DNA of 64,000 bases from JAZGGS01 sp963749485 (lineage in GTDB: Bacteria > Bacteroidota > Ignavibacteria > Ignavibacteriales > Ignavibacteriaceae). The stretch is from contig CAVVMV010000003.1 in NCBI GenBank assembly GCA_963749485.1, positions 124,001-188,000 of the forward strand, written 5' to 3'. The notes below the pieces were generated by a model, which was not told where the DNA came from, searched no databases, and saw only the letters and a program-made list of their open reading frames with translations. The position numbers and the translations under genes were made by a program. Below, in pieces: positions 9,791 through 18,354 of the stretch (positions are counted from its first letter, which is position 1; every line of letters begins with the position of its first letter).

Positions 9791-9807
9791 AAAAGTATCA
9801 TACTTTT
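9791..9807. promoter_or_regulatory. Perfect inverted repeat between divergent genes
   Basis: AAAAGTA and TACTTTT form 7-base perfect arms around TCA. The repeat lies between the divergent starts of the rhomboid gene (9744) and the outer-membrane protein gene (9852), about 45 bases from each. Such a placement suits an operator for a dimeric regulator or a short hairpin. There is no U tract, so a terminator is unlikely. In AT-rich DNA a palindrome of this size can arise by chance. Confidence 0.3.
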
Positions 9808-9851
9808 CTATCTGAATTTCTATATTTATTTACTTACCAAATATAAATGAT

Positions 9852-10706
9852 ATGAGCCGGAATAATCTAAATAAAACACAGATACTGATTTTTGCACTTT
9901 TCATCTCTTTTGCATTACCACTTCAACAAGCAGTTGCTGGTGCTTGGCCGCAAAAGAAAGGTACAGGTTATTACAAACTTGATTTCAGATATATGGGCAG
10001 CGATAAAACTTATAGTTCGGATGGTATAAAAGTCCCCATTCCTAAATTAACTGATATGACGATAGGGATGTTTGGTTCATATGGAATTACAGATAAGCTA
10101 ACCGGGTTTATTGGATTTGCTGCATTTAAATCTGTTAAACTCGATACCGTTCCTTCTGCAGTTAATTTTGATAATGAAGTTTCAGGTTTTGGGGATATAA
10201 ACGCCGGATTAAAATACGGACTTGGTAAAATTGGCAATACATATTTCAGTGTAAAATTTATATTAGGATTGCCAACGGGCAAATCAGATATTGATAGCAG
10301 TTTATGGCTTGGAAGCGGAGATTTTAACCAGGCACTTGGTTTTGAGGTAGGTCATTCATTCTACCCGGCAGCTTTTTATATAAATGGCGGACTTAGTTAT
10401 AATAACCGCAATGAAGGTTTTTCCGATGAATTTGTTTATTCGATTGAAGGTGGTTATAAAATTATTAAAGACCTGAGCCTGATATTGAGATTCCACGGAC
10501 AAGTTTCTATGAAAAATGGTGATTCAAATGTAAAAGGCGGATTGTACACTTACGAAAACAACCAGCAATTTATTGCTTACAGTGCAGAACTGGTTTACAA
10601 GTTTGCAAAAAACTTTGGAGTGAAAGGTTATTACGAAAGCGGCGGAAAGGGTAAAAATATAATATCAACTCCCGTAATAAGTGCAGGAATCTTTTTTACA
10701 CATTAA
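9852..10706 (+). CDS. Predicted outer-membrane beta-barrel protein
   Basis: A 284-residue exported protein. The signal peptide covers about the first 29 residues (hydrophobic ILIFALFISFALPL, cleavage after AVAG). The mature chain begins with a YYKLDFRYMG-type strand and continues as alternating amphipathic beta strands rich in Gly, Tyr and Phe (FGSYGITDKLTGFIGFAAF, YSAELVYKFAKNFGVKGYY). This matches small barrels of the transporter / MetA-pathway phenol-degradation type. There is no sorting domain and no plug. It is a single gene with its own upstream region and converges on the small ORF at 10734. The barrel call is from pattern; the transported substrate is unknown. Confidence 0.7.
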   Translation: MSRNNLNKTQILIFALFISFALPLQQAVAGAWPQKKGTGYYKLDFRYMGSDKTYSSDGIKVPIPKLTDMTIGMFGSYGITDKLTGFIGFAAFKSVKLDTVPSAVNFDNEVSGFGDINAGLKYGLGKIGNTYFSVKFILGLPTGKSDIDSSLWLGSGDFNQALGFEVGHSFYPAAFYINGGLSYNNRNEGFSDEFVYSIEGGYKIIKDLSLILRFHGQVSMKNGDSNVKGGLYTYENNQQFIAYSAELVYKFAKNFGVKGYYESGGKGKNIISTPVISAGIFFTH

Positions 10707-10733
10707 AAGGGTGAGTTTAGGTTATATTAGATT

Positions 10734-10937
10734 TTATTTTTTATAATCAATAATGCTCTGCTGTATCCGGCTTATTAAGCTGTGAGGTGCGATTCTACCA
10801 CAGTGTCCATTTCCAAATGTATCGGGTATGCATAAACGAAAACACCATGCGGATCTATTATGTGTAAGCGGGCATCCTAAGTAGGTGTATTCTTTAAGTC
10901 CCTCACTGGTTTTTATTTTCTTTTTAATTAATGTCAT
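10734..10937 (-). CDS. Small cysteine-containing protein, unknown
   Basis: A 67-codon ORF I do not recognise. It has four cysteines in a compact core (GCPLTHNRSAWCFRLCIP and GNGHCGRIAPHSL) with a histidine close to the first and last, so a metal site or disulfide pair is possible. The first 15 residues are lysine-rich and there is no signal peptide. No good Shine-Dalgarno sequence lies upstream of ATG 10937. It has no obvious operon partner: khpA, also leftward, ends 350 bases upstream. The composition looks like a real protein rather than a shadow, but with no homology evidence this remains a tentative call. Confidence 0.45.
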   Translation of the reverse strand: MTLIKKKIKTSEGLKEYTYLGCPLTHNRSAWCFRLCIPDTFGNGHCGRIAPHSLISRIQQSIIDYKK

Positions 10938-11031
10938 TTAGATTCTTTATTTACCATTCTAAATCTACATTCAAATTTATCCAAGCTATTGATAAATATC
11001 AATTATTGGATATTTTTGTTAATATTTAAAT

Positions 11032-11232
11032 ACCGAAAAAAAAACAGCTCACTCTCCAGGATCAAAATTTATATTTTTCTCACTGAACCAAAGATTAGAA
11101 CTGGGTGTTTTAAAGATTTCTGAAACTAAATTGTATTACCACATTAAGGACAAAGAGTGGAATGTAAATTTTAGAGTTAATAGAGGTTATTTTTATGACC
11201 ATATTCCTACTTCATCAACATGGTCTTCTTAG
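11032..11232 (+). pseudogene. Possible start-less gene remnant
   Basis: This lies inside the otherwise gene-free stretch 10938-11284. The frame is open for 66 codons before TAG at 11230. It reads plausibly as protein (SKFIFFSLNQRLELGVLKI then YYHIKDKEWNVNFRVNRGYF) but has no ATG or GTG and no ribosome-binding site; a TAA closes the frame nine bases upstream. It may be the 3' end of a lost gene, or chance in AT-rich DNA. The remaining bases of the gap show A/T runs and no clear promoter or hairpin. Confidence 0.2.
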
Positions 11233-11284
11233 CTTCAATAAAATTTAACTTTAATGTGCCGGCTTTTTGAAAATCCTTTTATCT

Positions 11285-11551
11285 TCATTTTGCATCCTTC
11301 TCATCAGGATCGAATATTTTCAATACAACTCTATGATGTTCTTTACCCCCAACTGCAATTAATAAAGCTCTCATCGCATTAACAGTATTTCCCTGCTTCC
11401 CAATCACTTTGCCAATATCGGTTTTATCTACTTTTAATGTAAGTTCTATTGTATTTTCATCAGGAGTGGTTTCTTCAACAATTACTTTGTCAGGATGATC
11501 GACAAGTTGTTTAGCAATATATTCTATGAATTCTTTCATTAGAGTGCTCAC
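11285..11551 (-). CDS. khpA: KH-domain RNA-binding protein KhpA
   Basis: A small single-KH RNA-binding protein of the KhpA family, which in other bacteria pairs with KhpB and influences cell-envelope gene expression. The family opening FIEYIAKQLVDHPDKV is present, followed by the KH GxxG loop as IGKVIGKQGNTVNAMR and the final strand HRVVLKIFD. The longest frame starts at GTG 11551 (88 residues). ATG 11539 gives 84 residues beginning MKEFIEYIAK, which matches typical starts better. No strong Shine-Dalgarno decides between them. khpA often neighbours rpsP, rimM and trmD, but none of those is here. Confidence 0.88.
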   Translation of the reverse strand: MSTLMKEFIEYIAKQLVDHPDKVIVEETTPDENTIELTLKVDKTDIGKVIGKQGNTVNAMRALLIAVGGKEHHRVVLKIFDPDEKDAK

Positions 11552-11633
11552 TACTTATTTCGGAATAAATCACTTCTTGAATTATAGAAATAAGATTAAA
11601 CGAAAGCAACTAATGGTTAACAATCGGCAAGTA

Positions 11634-11662
11634 ATAAAAAAGCCCCGAAGTAATCGGGGCTT
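11634..11662 (-). terminator. Intrinsic terminator after the BamE-like lipoprotein gene
   Basis: AAGCCCCG (11640-11647) pairs with CGGGGCTT (11655-11662) across the 7-base loop AAGTAAT: 8 bp, very GC-rich for this genome. Read leftward, it is followed by a T-rich stretch (TTTTTTATTA), as expected for the gene ending at 11691. Confidence 0.85.
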
Positions 11663-11690
11663 CTAATAAATCTTTTATAAATATGTGTTT

Positions 11691-12452
11691 TTAATCGTTC
11701 AACTCTTTTACAGCAAACGGATAAAACTCTTTAGCAATTACTCTTTGGCTGGCTTCATCAAAAACAGCACAAAGTTTATATTCAACTTCGTAACTAACTT
11801 TATCAACTGATTCTACAGTAGCATCCTTACTACCAACTGTTTTGGTAACATATTTAATTTTCTTTTCGATGAACTTCCCTTTTGTCTGCGGATCTTTCAT
11901 TTTAGGATTCTTTAGTTTCAAGCTATCAATAGGCACTTTCGTTTTTCTACCCGTATCATAATTTTCTTGTTTACCTTTACTCGGGTCTATATAGAGTGAG
12001 CCCGTTGCGGCATCATATTCTTCTTTCGAAACCTTCTTATCACCTAAATAATAAACCGGAACTTTTTTAGTTATGGTTTGTCCTGCTTTGTAATTATCAT
12101 ACAAAACATAATAGTCTTCGGTTTTTTCCTCATCATAAACCCATGTAACATACAGCTCCTCTTTACTGGTTTTAACTTCTTGCGGAGCCATCCAACGATT
12201 ATCTTCATTTTTTGTATCAACGGTATCAACATTAATTGCTCTTAATGGATCTTCAGGAAGGTCTTCTATAGCAACTAATTCATTTGCTCCCCTAATGATT
12301 GATGTTGGTTTTCCTAAAATCCCCTCTACCTCATCATAGGTCATCCCAACAGTAACTTCTAAAGGTTCCAGCTCTTGCTCTTTCTCCTTCTCGCCGCAAG
12401 CAAAAATTAGCAATGCGATTGTAATTATGAATATTGAATGGATTAATTTCAT
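11691..12452 (-). CDS. Lipoprotein with BamE/SmpA-like motif
   Basis: A 253-residue predicted lipoprotein. A hydrophobic signal of about 20 residues ends in lipobox LLIFAC. The mature N-terminus holds a BamE/SmpA-like signature, VTVGMTYDEVEGILGKPTSI, seen in small outer-membrane-assembly lipoproteins and other two-layer domains. The rest is lysine-rich and unfamiliar, with tyrosine-rich beta-type segments (EELYVTWVYDEEKTEDYYVLY). I start at ATG 12452, which has GGAGG 11 bases upstream; the GTG at 12461 would sit only 2 bases from that GGAGG. A clear terminator follows the stop. The BamE resemblance is confined to about 20 residues, so no role in barrel assembly is claimed. Confidence 0.75.
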   Translation of the reverse strand: MKLIHSIFIITIALLIFACGEKEKEQELEPLEVTVGMTYDEVEGILGKPTSIIRGANELVAIEDLPEDPLRAINVDTVDTKNEDNRWMAPQEVKTSKEELYVTWVYDEEKTEDYYVLYDNYKAGQTITKKVPVYYLGDKKVSKEEYDAATGSLYIDPSKGKQENYDTGRKTKVPIDSLKLKNPKMKDPQTKGKFIEKKIKYVTKTVGSKDATVESVDKVSYEVEYKLCAVFDEASQRVIAKEFYPFAVKELND

Positions 12453-12549
12453 GACTAACACAGCCTCCTTTTATGTTTAAGAATTCTACTTTTAAACTAT
12501 AATTAAATTTAATCTTAATTTTTTCAATAGCAAACTTACTTAAAAAAAT

Positions 12550-14281
12550 TTATTTAACCGGGTCGAATATAGGACTTTCCAATTTTGGATACTTTGCTTT
12601 TTGATAAGGAATTTCCCCCTGATCTTTTAATTTTAAACGATACAGCGCATAATTGTAATCATTTTCCTGATATTCTTTAATCAGTTCATATTCATAATCA
12701 TTAAGTACGTTTTCACAAAACGATTTTTGTAATGAATCAGCTGCATTGCACCAATAATTCCAATGTAAATAAACACCATCCTTATATTGATGAAACAATA
12801 TTTGATTTACATAGCTTTTTTCATCTGTTGCAAGAGAAATTTGCGCTGCATTTTTACCCCACAGATGAAACATATTAGGATTGTGAGTTAATACAATTGA
12901 GTTTTCAGGCAAAAGTCCCGCAAACTCTTTTGCATAACAGATGATCGGCTCTTGCACCCCAGGCTTCCTGTGTTTCTGCACGAACTTGTGGTAGGAATTT
13001 TAGAAACGACATTATTATAATAATTGCAAATATCGGGTTAAGATATGATTTTAATGATAAATTATTTTTCAAAAATTCCTGTAACTGATAGACTCCCAAA
13101 CCTGCCAGGATAACTAACGGAACGTAGGATACTAAGGAATATCTGACATCAGCTCCGTAACTATAACTTCCTGCATAGAAGAATAAGAAAATACCCCAAA
13201 AACATAGGAACCAAATAACTAATAATAACTTTTCTTTACTAAATGATTTTGCAAAAAAGCTAGTCAGAAATAAAAGTGTGAACAAAATCGGGAACTTTAT
13301 ATTATCAATATAAAACAACGAGTTAATTGTGAAATTATGTGTGAAGTATTCAAAACTGAATTTTGCAGCGGTAGTTCCCCAGCTATCACCGCTGGTTACA
13401 AATAGGTGAATTATATATCCAAAAGAAAGAGCTAAAAATAGTAATCCAGCATTATAAATTCTAATACTTTTGAATTCAGATGGTTTGTAGATGATTATGC
13501 TTAGCAAAGCTACAAGAATTAATAAAATTGATTCCTGCCTGAATTGTATTGCAAAACTTGCCATTACAACAACTAGAAATAATGACCTGTTAGATTTTTC
13601 CTTTAAAAATATTATTAAAGATAATATGAACATTGCACCAAATAGTGCAGTTGAAGGTTCCGCCGCCGTAGTGTTAAACCATAACAAGTTTTGTGGTATC
13701 AGGGCATACATTAAAGCAGAGAAAATTCCTATTGTATAGTTCTTAAAAAGAAGAAATGCAATAAGAAAAACTATGATAATAGATATAGCCAGAAGTAAAT
13801 TATTAAAAATGAATGATGCAGTTTCGCTAACACCGAATATTCTATAAACTATGCTAAGCAAGTAAGGATATGCATAAGGCTGTTTATTATATAAACCATT
13901 CTGGCAATTATAAACCCCATAAACAGTACTGCCATCAATGCATAACTGGGCTTTCTGAAGAGATGCCAAATTTTGACCAATATTTTCATAAATATCTTCA
14001 TCGTAATAAATTCTATGTGTTTGAGGTGCAACAAAGCTTGTTATTAAAACTCCAATAATTGTAATACCGAGTAGAAGATATATGATTTTGCGGGGAATAG
14101 TAAGAATAAGATTTTTTAAAAATGGAAATATTAAGATGAATCCAACTATGATCAGGAAGAAATTTATTTCTAAGAAATAAAATTGTGAATCAATTAATAT
14201 TCTTTTTATCTCAGAAGGATTGAATAAAAAAAAACACAAAACTATTAATAATAAGTAAACCACATAACCAGCAGCAAGCAT
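12550..14281 (-). CDS. GT39/ArnT-like membrane glycosyltransferase, one frameshift
   Basis: A polytopic membrane protein of about 576 residues once the frame is joined. The family pattern of lipid-linked-sugar transferases (PMT/ArnT, GT39/GT83) is visible: roughly ten hydrophobic segments, a first periplasmic loop with acidic YYDEDIYENIGQNLA, and YAYPYLLSIVYRIFGVSET. These enzymes take a sugar from a polyprenyl-phosphate donor. The C-terminal ~140 residues form a soluble domain. The frame breaks near 12945: dropping one A in GGTGCAAGAGCC joins ETQEAWGA to EPIICYAKEFAGLLPENS. It is the downstream member of a leftward run with the carbamoyltransferase and GT2 genes. The GT2 enzyme (DPM-like) could supply its polyprenyl-phosphate sugar, an inference from pairing only. 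Confidence 0.8.
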
Positions 14282-14378
14282 CAGCTAAGAAGAGTTTAGA
14301 TTTTGAGTTACTTTTTATCATTATAATAATTTATTAAATTAATATTTTATCTATATGAATCCGGCTAACATTAATAGT

Positions 14379-16070
14379 TTACTGAGTTACAATAAAATCA
14401 CCTATTACCAGATATTTTATACCAGTTGAAATAAAAGTTTTAATTGCATCTTTAGGAGAACAAACAAGAGGTTCTCCGTGAATATTAAAACTAGTATTTA
14501 ATAAAACTCCCTTGCCCGTTAAGGATTTAATCTCTTTTAACAACTTTGCATACTTAGAATTATTATTTTTGCCAAGAATCTGCGGGCGGCACGATCCGTC
14601 AATATTTATTACTGCAATCAACTCCTGCCTGAATTCTTCACGAACTTCATATGCCATTGTCATAAAATAATTTGGTTTGCCGTTAAAATCTTCCAATAAA
14701 ACCGGTGCATCTTCCTCTAATAAGCTTGGACAAAACGGTTGATACCAAACTCGTTTTTTTAACTTAAGATTTAACTCGTCTTTTATATTCGGTTTATTCG
14801 GTAAGGCTAAAATACTCCTGGAACCGAGAGCACGAGGCCCATATTCCATCCTATCCTGAAACCAGAGAATAATATTTCCTTGTGCGATAAGTTCAGCAGT
14901 TTCTTTTTCAAGATTAAGAGGGGTCTTATAATTTAAATTTGCCTGCTTCAACTCTTTTTCAATTTCCTCGTTAGAGTATTCCAATCCAAAAGCAATTGAA
15001 TCAAATTTATAATTAGTAACTTTATTTAGTTGATAATTAAGATACATTGCTGCTCCCAGTGCTAACCCGCCGTCTCCCATATGCGGGAAGACAAAACACT
15101 CCTCACATTCCGGTAAGTTTCTTATCTTCATATTCACTTTAACATTTGATGCCACTCCACCCGAAAGAGCAATTTTATTGATACCTGTTTCTTTAATTAT
15201 ATTCTGTATCAATTTTATAATATAATGTTCCAACGTTTTCTGAGCCATGTTAGCAAACTGTTCGGAGGGATATTTCCATAAGATCTTTTTTAGTTCCTTG
15301 TACATTTTTAAGCTGTTATATTTTGCTTTGATATTTAATCCTTCAACAGCGAAAAAATTTAGCATCGGATTTTCTTTATCAGAAATGGGATATGCATAAT
15401 CTGCCAGAGCCATAACTTTGCCTTCATCTTCAAGCTCACGCATATTCATTAAATTTGTAACATGCTCAAAAAATATCCCAAAGGAATCCTTTGCTGAAAT
15501 TGTTGAGATGTTTTTAAGTTTTTTATCTTTGAAAATGTTAACAGTACCCGAAACACCATCACCGAGACCATCGAGGGTAATTACCAGACTTTCATCAAAC
15601 CCGCTGCAGAAAGCTGCTGCTGCAACATGACTGATATGATGATCAACAACACTGAGACGGTAATTATTAAATCCAATTTTATTCAATTCCTTTTGGATTA
15701 TTTTTTTACTGACAGATGTTGTTATCCAATTCGGTTTTAATTCAGTAAGCTTATATTTGAATTTTTTCTTCTGAAAATTCAAAAAAGTTAAGTCTTTTTT
15801 TCTTCTGCGTATTAAATAATATTCATCTTTAGTTGAGGGAGCAATCCGCGCAAGTGTTTTTGCAGGATCAGAGGTTGAAATTGCAATTTCAGAAATATCT
15901 GAGTGTTTTATTTTTAAATAGTCTAAGCAGGCTTGAATTGATTTATATGGAAATTTTATTTCTAATTTTCTTCTTGTTAATCTTTCTTCATTAATGGCAA
16001 CTAAAATTTCATTCTCTTTTATAATTGCTGCCCCCGAATCATGACCATCCCAAATTCCCAGAATATACAT
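14379..16070 (-). CDS. NodU/CmcH-family carbamoyltransferase
   Basis: A 563-residue O-carbamoyltransferase that would transfer a carbamoyl group from carbamoyl phosphate to a hydroxyl on a sugar or natural product. The N-terminal ASKHA-like domain starts ILGIWDGHDSGAAII. The metal/adenylate site appears as VVDHHISHVAAAAF and VITLDGLGDG. ALSGGVASNVKVN and FPHMGDGGLALGAAMY follow. The C-terminal YrdC-like lobe carries MEYGPRALGSRSILA and LLNTSFNIHGEPLVCSP. Full length, no breaks. The start abuts the GT2 stop with no spacer, so the two are likely coupled. NodU decorates Nod factors and CmcH cephalosporins. Here the neighbours suggest a surface glycan, but the acceptor is unknown. Confidence 0.92.
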   Translation of the reverse strand: MYILGIWDGHDSGAAIIKENEILVAINEERLTRRKLEIKFPYKSIQACLDYLKIKHSDISEIAISTSDPAKTLARIAPSTKDEYYLIRRRKKDLTFLNFQKKKFKYKLTELKPNWITTSVSKKIIQKELNKIGFNNYRLSVVDHHISHVAAAAFCSGFDESLVITLDGLGDGVSGTVNIFKDKKLKNISTISAKDSFGIFFEHVTNLMNMRELEDEGKVMALADYAYPISDKENPMLNFFAVEGLNIKAKYNSLKMYKELKKILWKYPSEQFANMAQKTLEHYIIKLIQNIIKETGINKIALSGGVASNVKVNMKIRNLPECEECFVFPHMGDGGLALGAAMYLNYQLNKVTNYKFDSIAFGLEYSNEEIEKELKQANLNYKTPLNLEKETAELIAQGNIILWFQDRMEYGPRALGSRSILALPNKPNIKDELNLKLKKRVWYQPFCPSLLEEDAPVLLEDFNGKPNYFMTMAYEVREEFRQELIAVINIDGSCRPQILGKNNNSKYAKLLKEIKSLTGKGVLLNTSFNIHGEPLVCSPKDAIKTFISTGIKYLVIGDFIVTQ

Positions 16071-16763
16071 CTACTCTCCTCTTCTAGCCCTGGTAAAGAA
16101 TAAATATTTAACAAAAGAATAAACATAACGGAAGGAAACTCTTCTTAGATTAATGTTCGATTCTCCAAAGAGTCTTCTTCCTTCGTGTGAAGGAACTTCA
16201 GCCATGCGATAACCCAGTTTCAGAGTTTTGATAATCATTTCCTGTTCGATGGTAGTAATCCTTTCCTTCAAATCCAATTTTCTAAGTACTTCTGTTCGAA
16301 TTGCACGAAAACCATTCTGGCTTTCACTCAACTTGATTTTAAACTTCCAGTTTATGCAAGCAGTAATAAAAGAGCTTCCCATCAACCTAAAAGTTTCATC
16401 AAAAGTGCCATGCAGTTCATCTGAACCACCAAGAAGTCTTGAAGCAGAAACATGATCTGCTTTACCTTCAAGAATTGGTTCAACTAATTTGGGAATATCT
16501 TCAGCTATATGAGATCCATCAGCATCAATAAAAACAGTGATTTGGTTTTTTATGTGTTCAATTGATCTACAAATTGCATTTCCTTTACCGATTGGAGGGA
16601 TATTTATTACTCTTGCTCCTGCAGATTTTGCCAATTCAGCAGTTTTATCTACTGAATTACCATCAACAACAAGTACATCATCTGAATATTTTAGTACAGA
16701 TTTGACTATGTCCGCTATTGTGTCCTCCTCATTTTTAGCAGGTATTACTATAGATATTAGCAT
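16071..16763 (-). CDS. GT2 glycosyltransferase, polyprenyl-phosphate sugar synthase type
   Basis: A 230-residue GT-A enzyme of family GT2 resembling dolichyl-phosphate mannose synthase. The nucleotide-binding start is SIVIPAKNEEDTIADIVKSV. The metal site DXD-like motif is FIDADGSHIAEDIP near residue 75. The acceptor segment is ESQNGFRAIR, and LKLGYRMAEVPSHEGRR is characteristic of DPM-type enzymes. There is no C-terminal membrane domain, only a short hydrophobic end. Such an enzyme moves a hexose from an NDP-sugar to polyprenyl phosphate, which a GT39-type enzyme such as the one at 12550 could use. The carbamoyltransferase gene follows directly. Confidence 0.88.
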   Translation of the reverse strand: MLISIVIPAKNEEDTIADIVKSVLKYSDDVLVVDGNSVDKTAELAKSAGARVINIPPIGKGNAICRSIEHIKNQITVFIDADGSHIAEDIPKLVEPILEGKADHVSASRLLGGSDELHGTFDETFRLMGSSFITACINWKFKIKLSESQNGFRAIRTEVLRKLDLKERITTIEQEMIIKTLKLGYRMAEVPSHEGRRLFGESNINLRRVSFRYVYSFVKYLFFTRARRGE

Positions 16764-16918
16764 TTGGAGGTATTATCATTAATATTCATTTCAATAATTA
16801 GAAAAAAGTTGTGACTTATAAAAAAATTTTTGTGAAATTCTCATCAATAAAATTGAATTCAAAAATAATTATTATTTATTGGCTTAGCAAACTTTAAGTT
16901 ATATTCAATTACTTGAAC

Positions 16919-17965
16919 CTAGAATAAACTTCCTAATATACTTTGATAAGCTTCACATGGAGTCCAGCAGTTAGGGCAACTCTTTTTGTTTATTTGTTCA
17001 CGGAGTTCTTTTACAATTTTTTCTTTTAATAATTTACTCAAGTTAAATTCAAAATCTCGAATATTTCCAATTTTTTTATCCCAAATACTGCAAGGAAAAA
17101 CGTTACCATATGGATCAAGAAAAACTGATGAAGCTAATGACTTACAATCTATCGGGGTTTCGCCCGTCATAATGTATTTTTTTGCATAGTTAAGGTATTT
17201 ATTCTCAAGATTATTAATTGGATTAAATATTTTCTTCTTTCTTAATCGAAATGCTTCCACCTCTTCAATGAACTTTTCTTTATCACTATTTACTCCAATA
17301 TCAAAATCGTCATTGTTGTAGTAGTGACCTGATGTATGTGCAATATTCATATGAAAATCTTCATACTTTACTTGCGGGAATTCTTTTTGAACAGCTAAAA
17401 CTGTTTCGTGAAATTTACCCAAGTTTAGTTTTGATAAAGTAAAACCAAAGAATATTTTAAAGTTATTATTTTCGAACTCTCTCAACTCACTATAAGCTTC
17501 CATTGCGGATGTCCAGTTATCTTCAACACCGCGAACATGATCATGAAGTTCCGGAGGACCGTCGATGCTTAGAGTAATAGTAAATTTCTTTGGTTTAGGT
17601 CTTAACTTTAGTATTTCCTTAATTCTATCAACTGTTAATTCAGTAATGATGCTGTTTGTAGGAATATGCAGATGGTATAAATTCTTACAAGTTTGTAAAA
17701 TTATATCTATGATCTGTACAATATCTTTCCTTAGAAATACCTCCCCGCCTGTAACATCAATCCAGGAAAACTTATTGGAGTACTCAAAAAAATTCTTTAT
17801 CTCATCAACATTTAGCTCATTTGTACTTTTGATCTTCCATATATCGCAACTAAGACATTTAGAGTTACATTTATATGTTAAGCAAAAGTTAAGTTTATAA
17901 GGAAATTTCACATCTTTAAAGTTTGATACCAATATTTGCTTAGTAAGAATTAATTCATCTTTCAT
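16919..17965 (-). CDS. Radical SAM/SPASM protein
   Basis: A 348-residue radical SAM enzyme. The [4Fe-4S] cluster motif CNSKCLSC follows the strand KLNFCLTY at about residues 27-40. SAM-binding elements include DVTGGEVFLRKD (the GGE motif) and ITLSIDGPPELHD. The C-terminal part has a SPASM-like cysteine set: CKSLASSVFLDPYGNVFPCSIW, then CPNCWTPC near the end. SPASM proteins modify peptides or proteins, or activate enzymes; others act on small molecules. It lies 155 bases upstream of the GT2 gene and in the same direction, so it may belong to that cluster. No short precursor peptide with a clear leader is adjacent. Substrate unknown. Confidence 0.88.
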   Translation of the reverse strand: MKDELILTKQILVSNFKDVKFPYKLNFCLTYKCNSKCLSCDIWKIKSTNELNVDEIKNFFEYSNKFSWIDVTGGEVFLRKDIVQIIDIILQTCKNLYHLHIPTNSIITELTVDRIKEILKLRPKPKKFTITLSIDGPPELHDHVRGVEDNWTSAMEAYSELREFENNNFKIFFGFTLSKLNLGKFHETVLAVQKEFPQVKYEDFHMNIAHTSGHYYNNDDFDIGVNSDKEKFIEEVEAFRLRKKKIFNPINNLENKYLNYAKKYIMTGETPIDCKSLASSVFLDPYGNVFPCSIWDKKIGNIRDFEFNLSKLLKEKIVKELREQINKKSCPNCWTPCEAYQSILGSLF

Positions 17966-18354
17966 CTACATCTTTCGGAATATATTGATTTTTTGTTAAA
18001 TTCATAAATAGGATAATTCACTCTGTATTTTAACCATAATATAAATACTTTACAAAAACTATTGAAAATATGTAATTAATCGTTTGCATATTAATTTACT
18101 TTTCAATATCTATCATCTGGCTATAATTTAGAAATTGGGTTGTACTGATTGTTGGTTTGGCGTTAATAATTGCTGTCGCATTTCGATACAAAAAAAATCC
18201 ATATTTTGCTGGACAATTAAGTTAGAACATAGTATATTTTACAGCGTGTTTAATCATAAAGCTGAAAATCATTAGAGCGAAGTATTAATTAGATTAAGAG
18301 TCAATAGTTTTTAATTTAATCAATTCATTTCTCAATAAGAAGAGGAGATAGAAT
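17966..18354. other. Intergenic region with a short start-less ORF
   Basis: This 389-base gap separates the divergent radical SAM gene and the small lipoprotein gene. It must hold both promoters, but I cannot name clear -35/-10 pairs. A frame open from 18127 to TAG 18225 encodes about 32 residues with a hydrophobic core (WVVLIVGLALIIAVAF, then RYKKN). It has no ATG, and the first possible start is TTG 18157. It could be a membrane micro-protein remnant or chance. AGAGGAG just before 18355 is the ribosome-binding site of the next gene. Confidence 0.4.
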
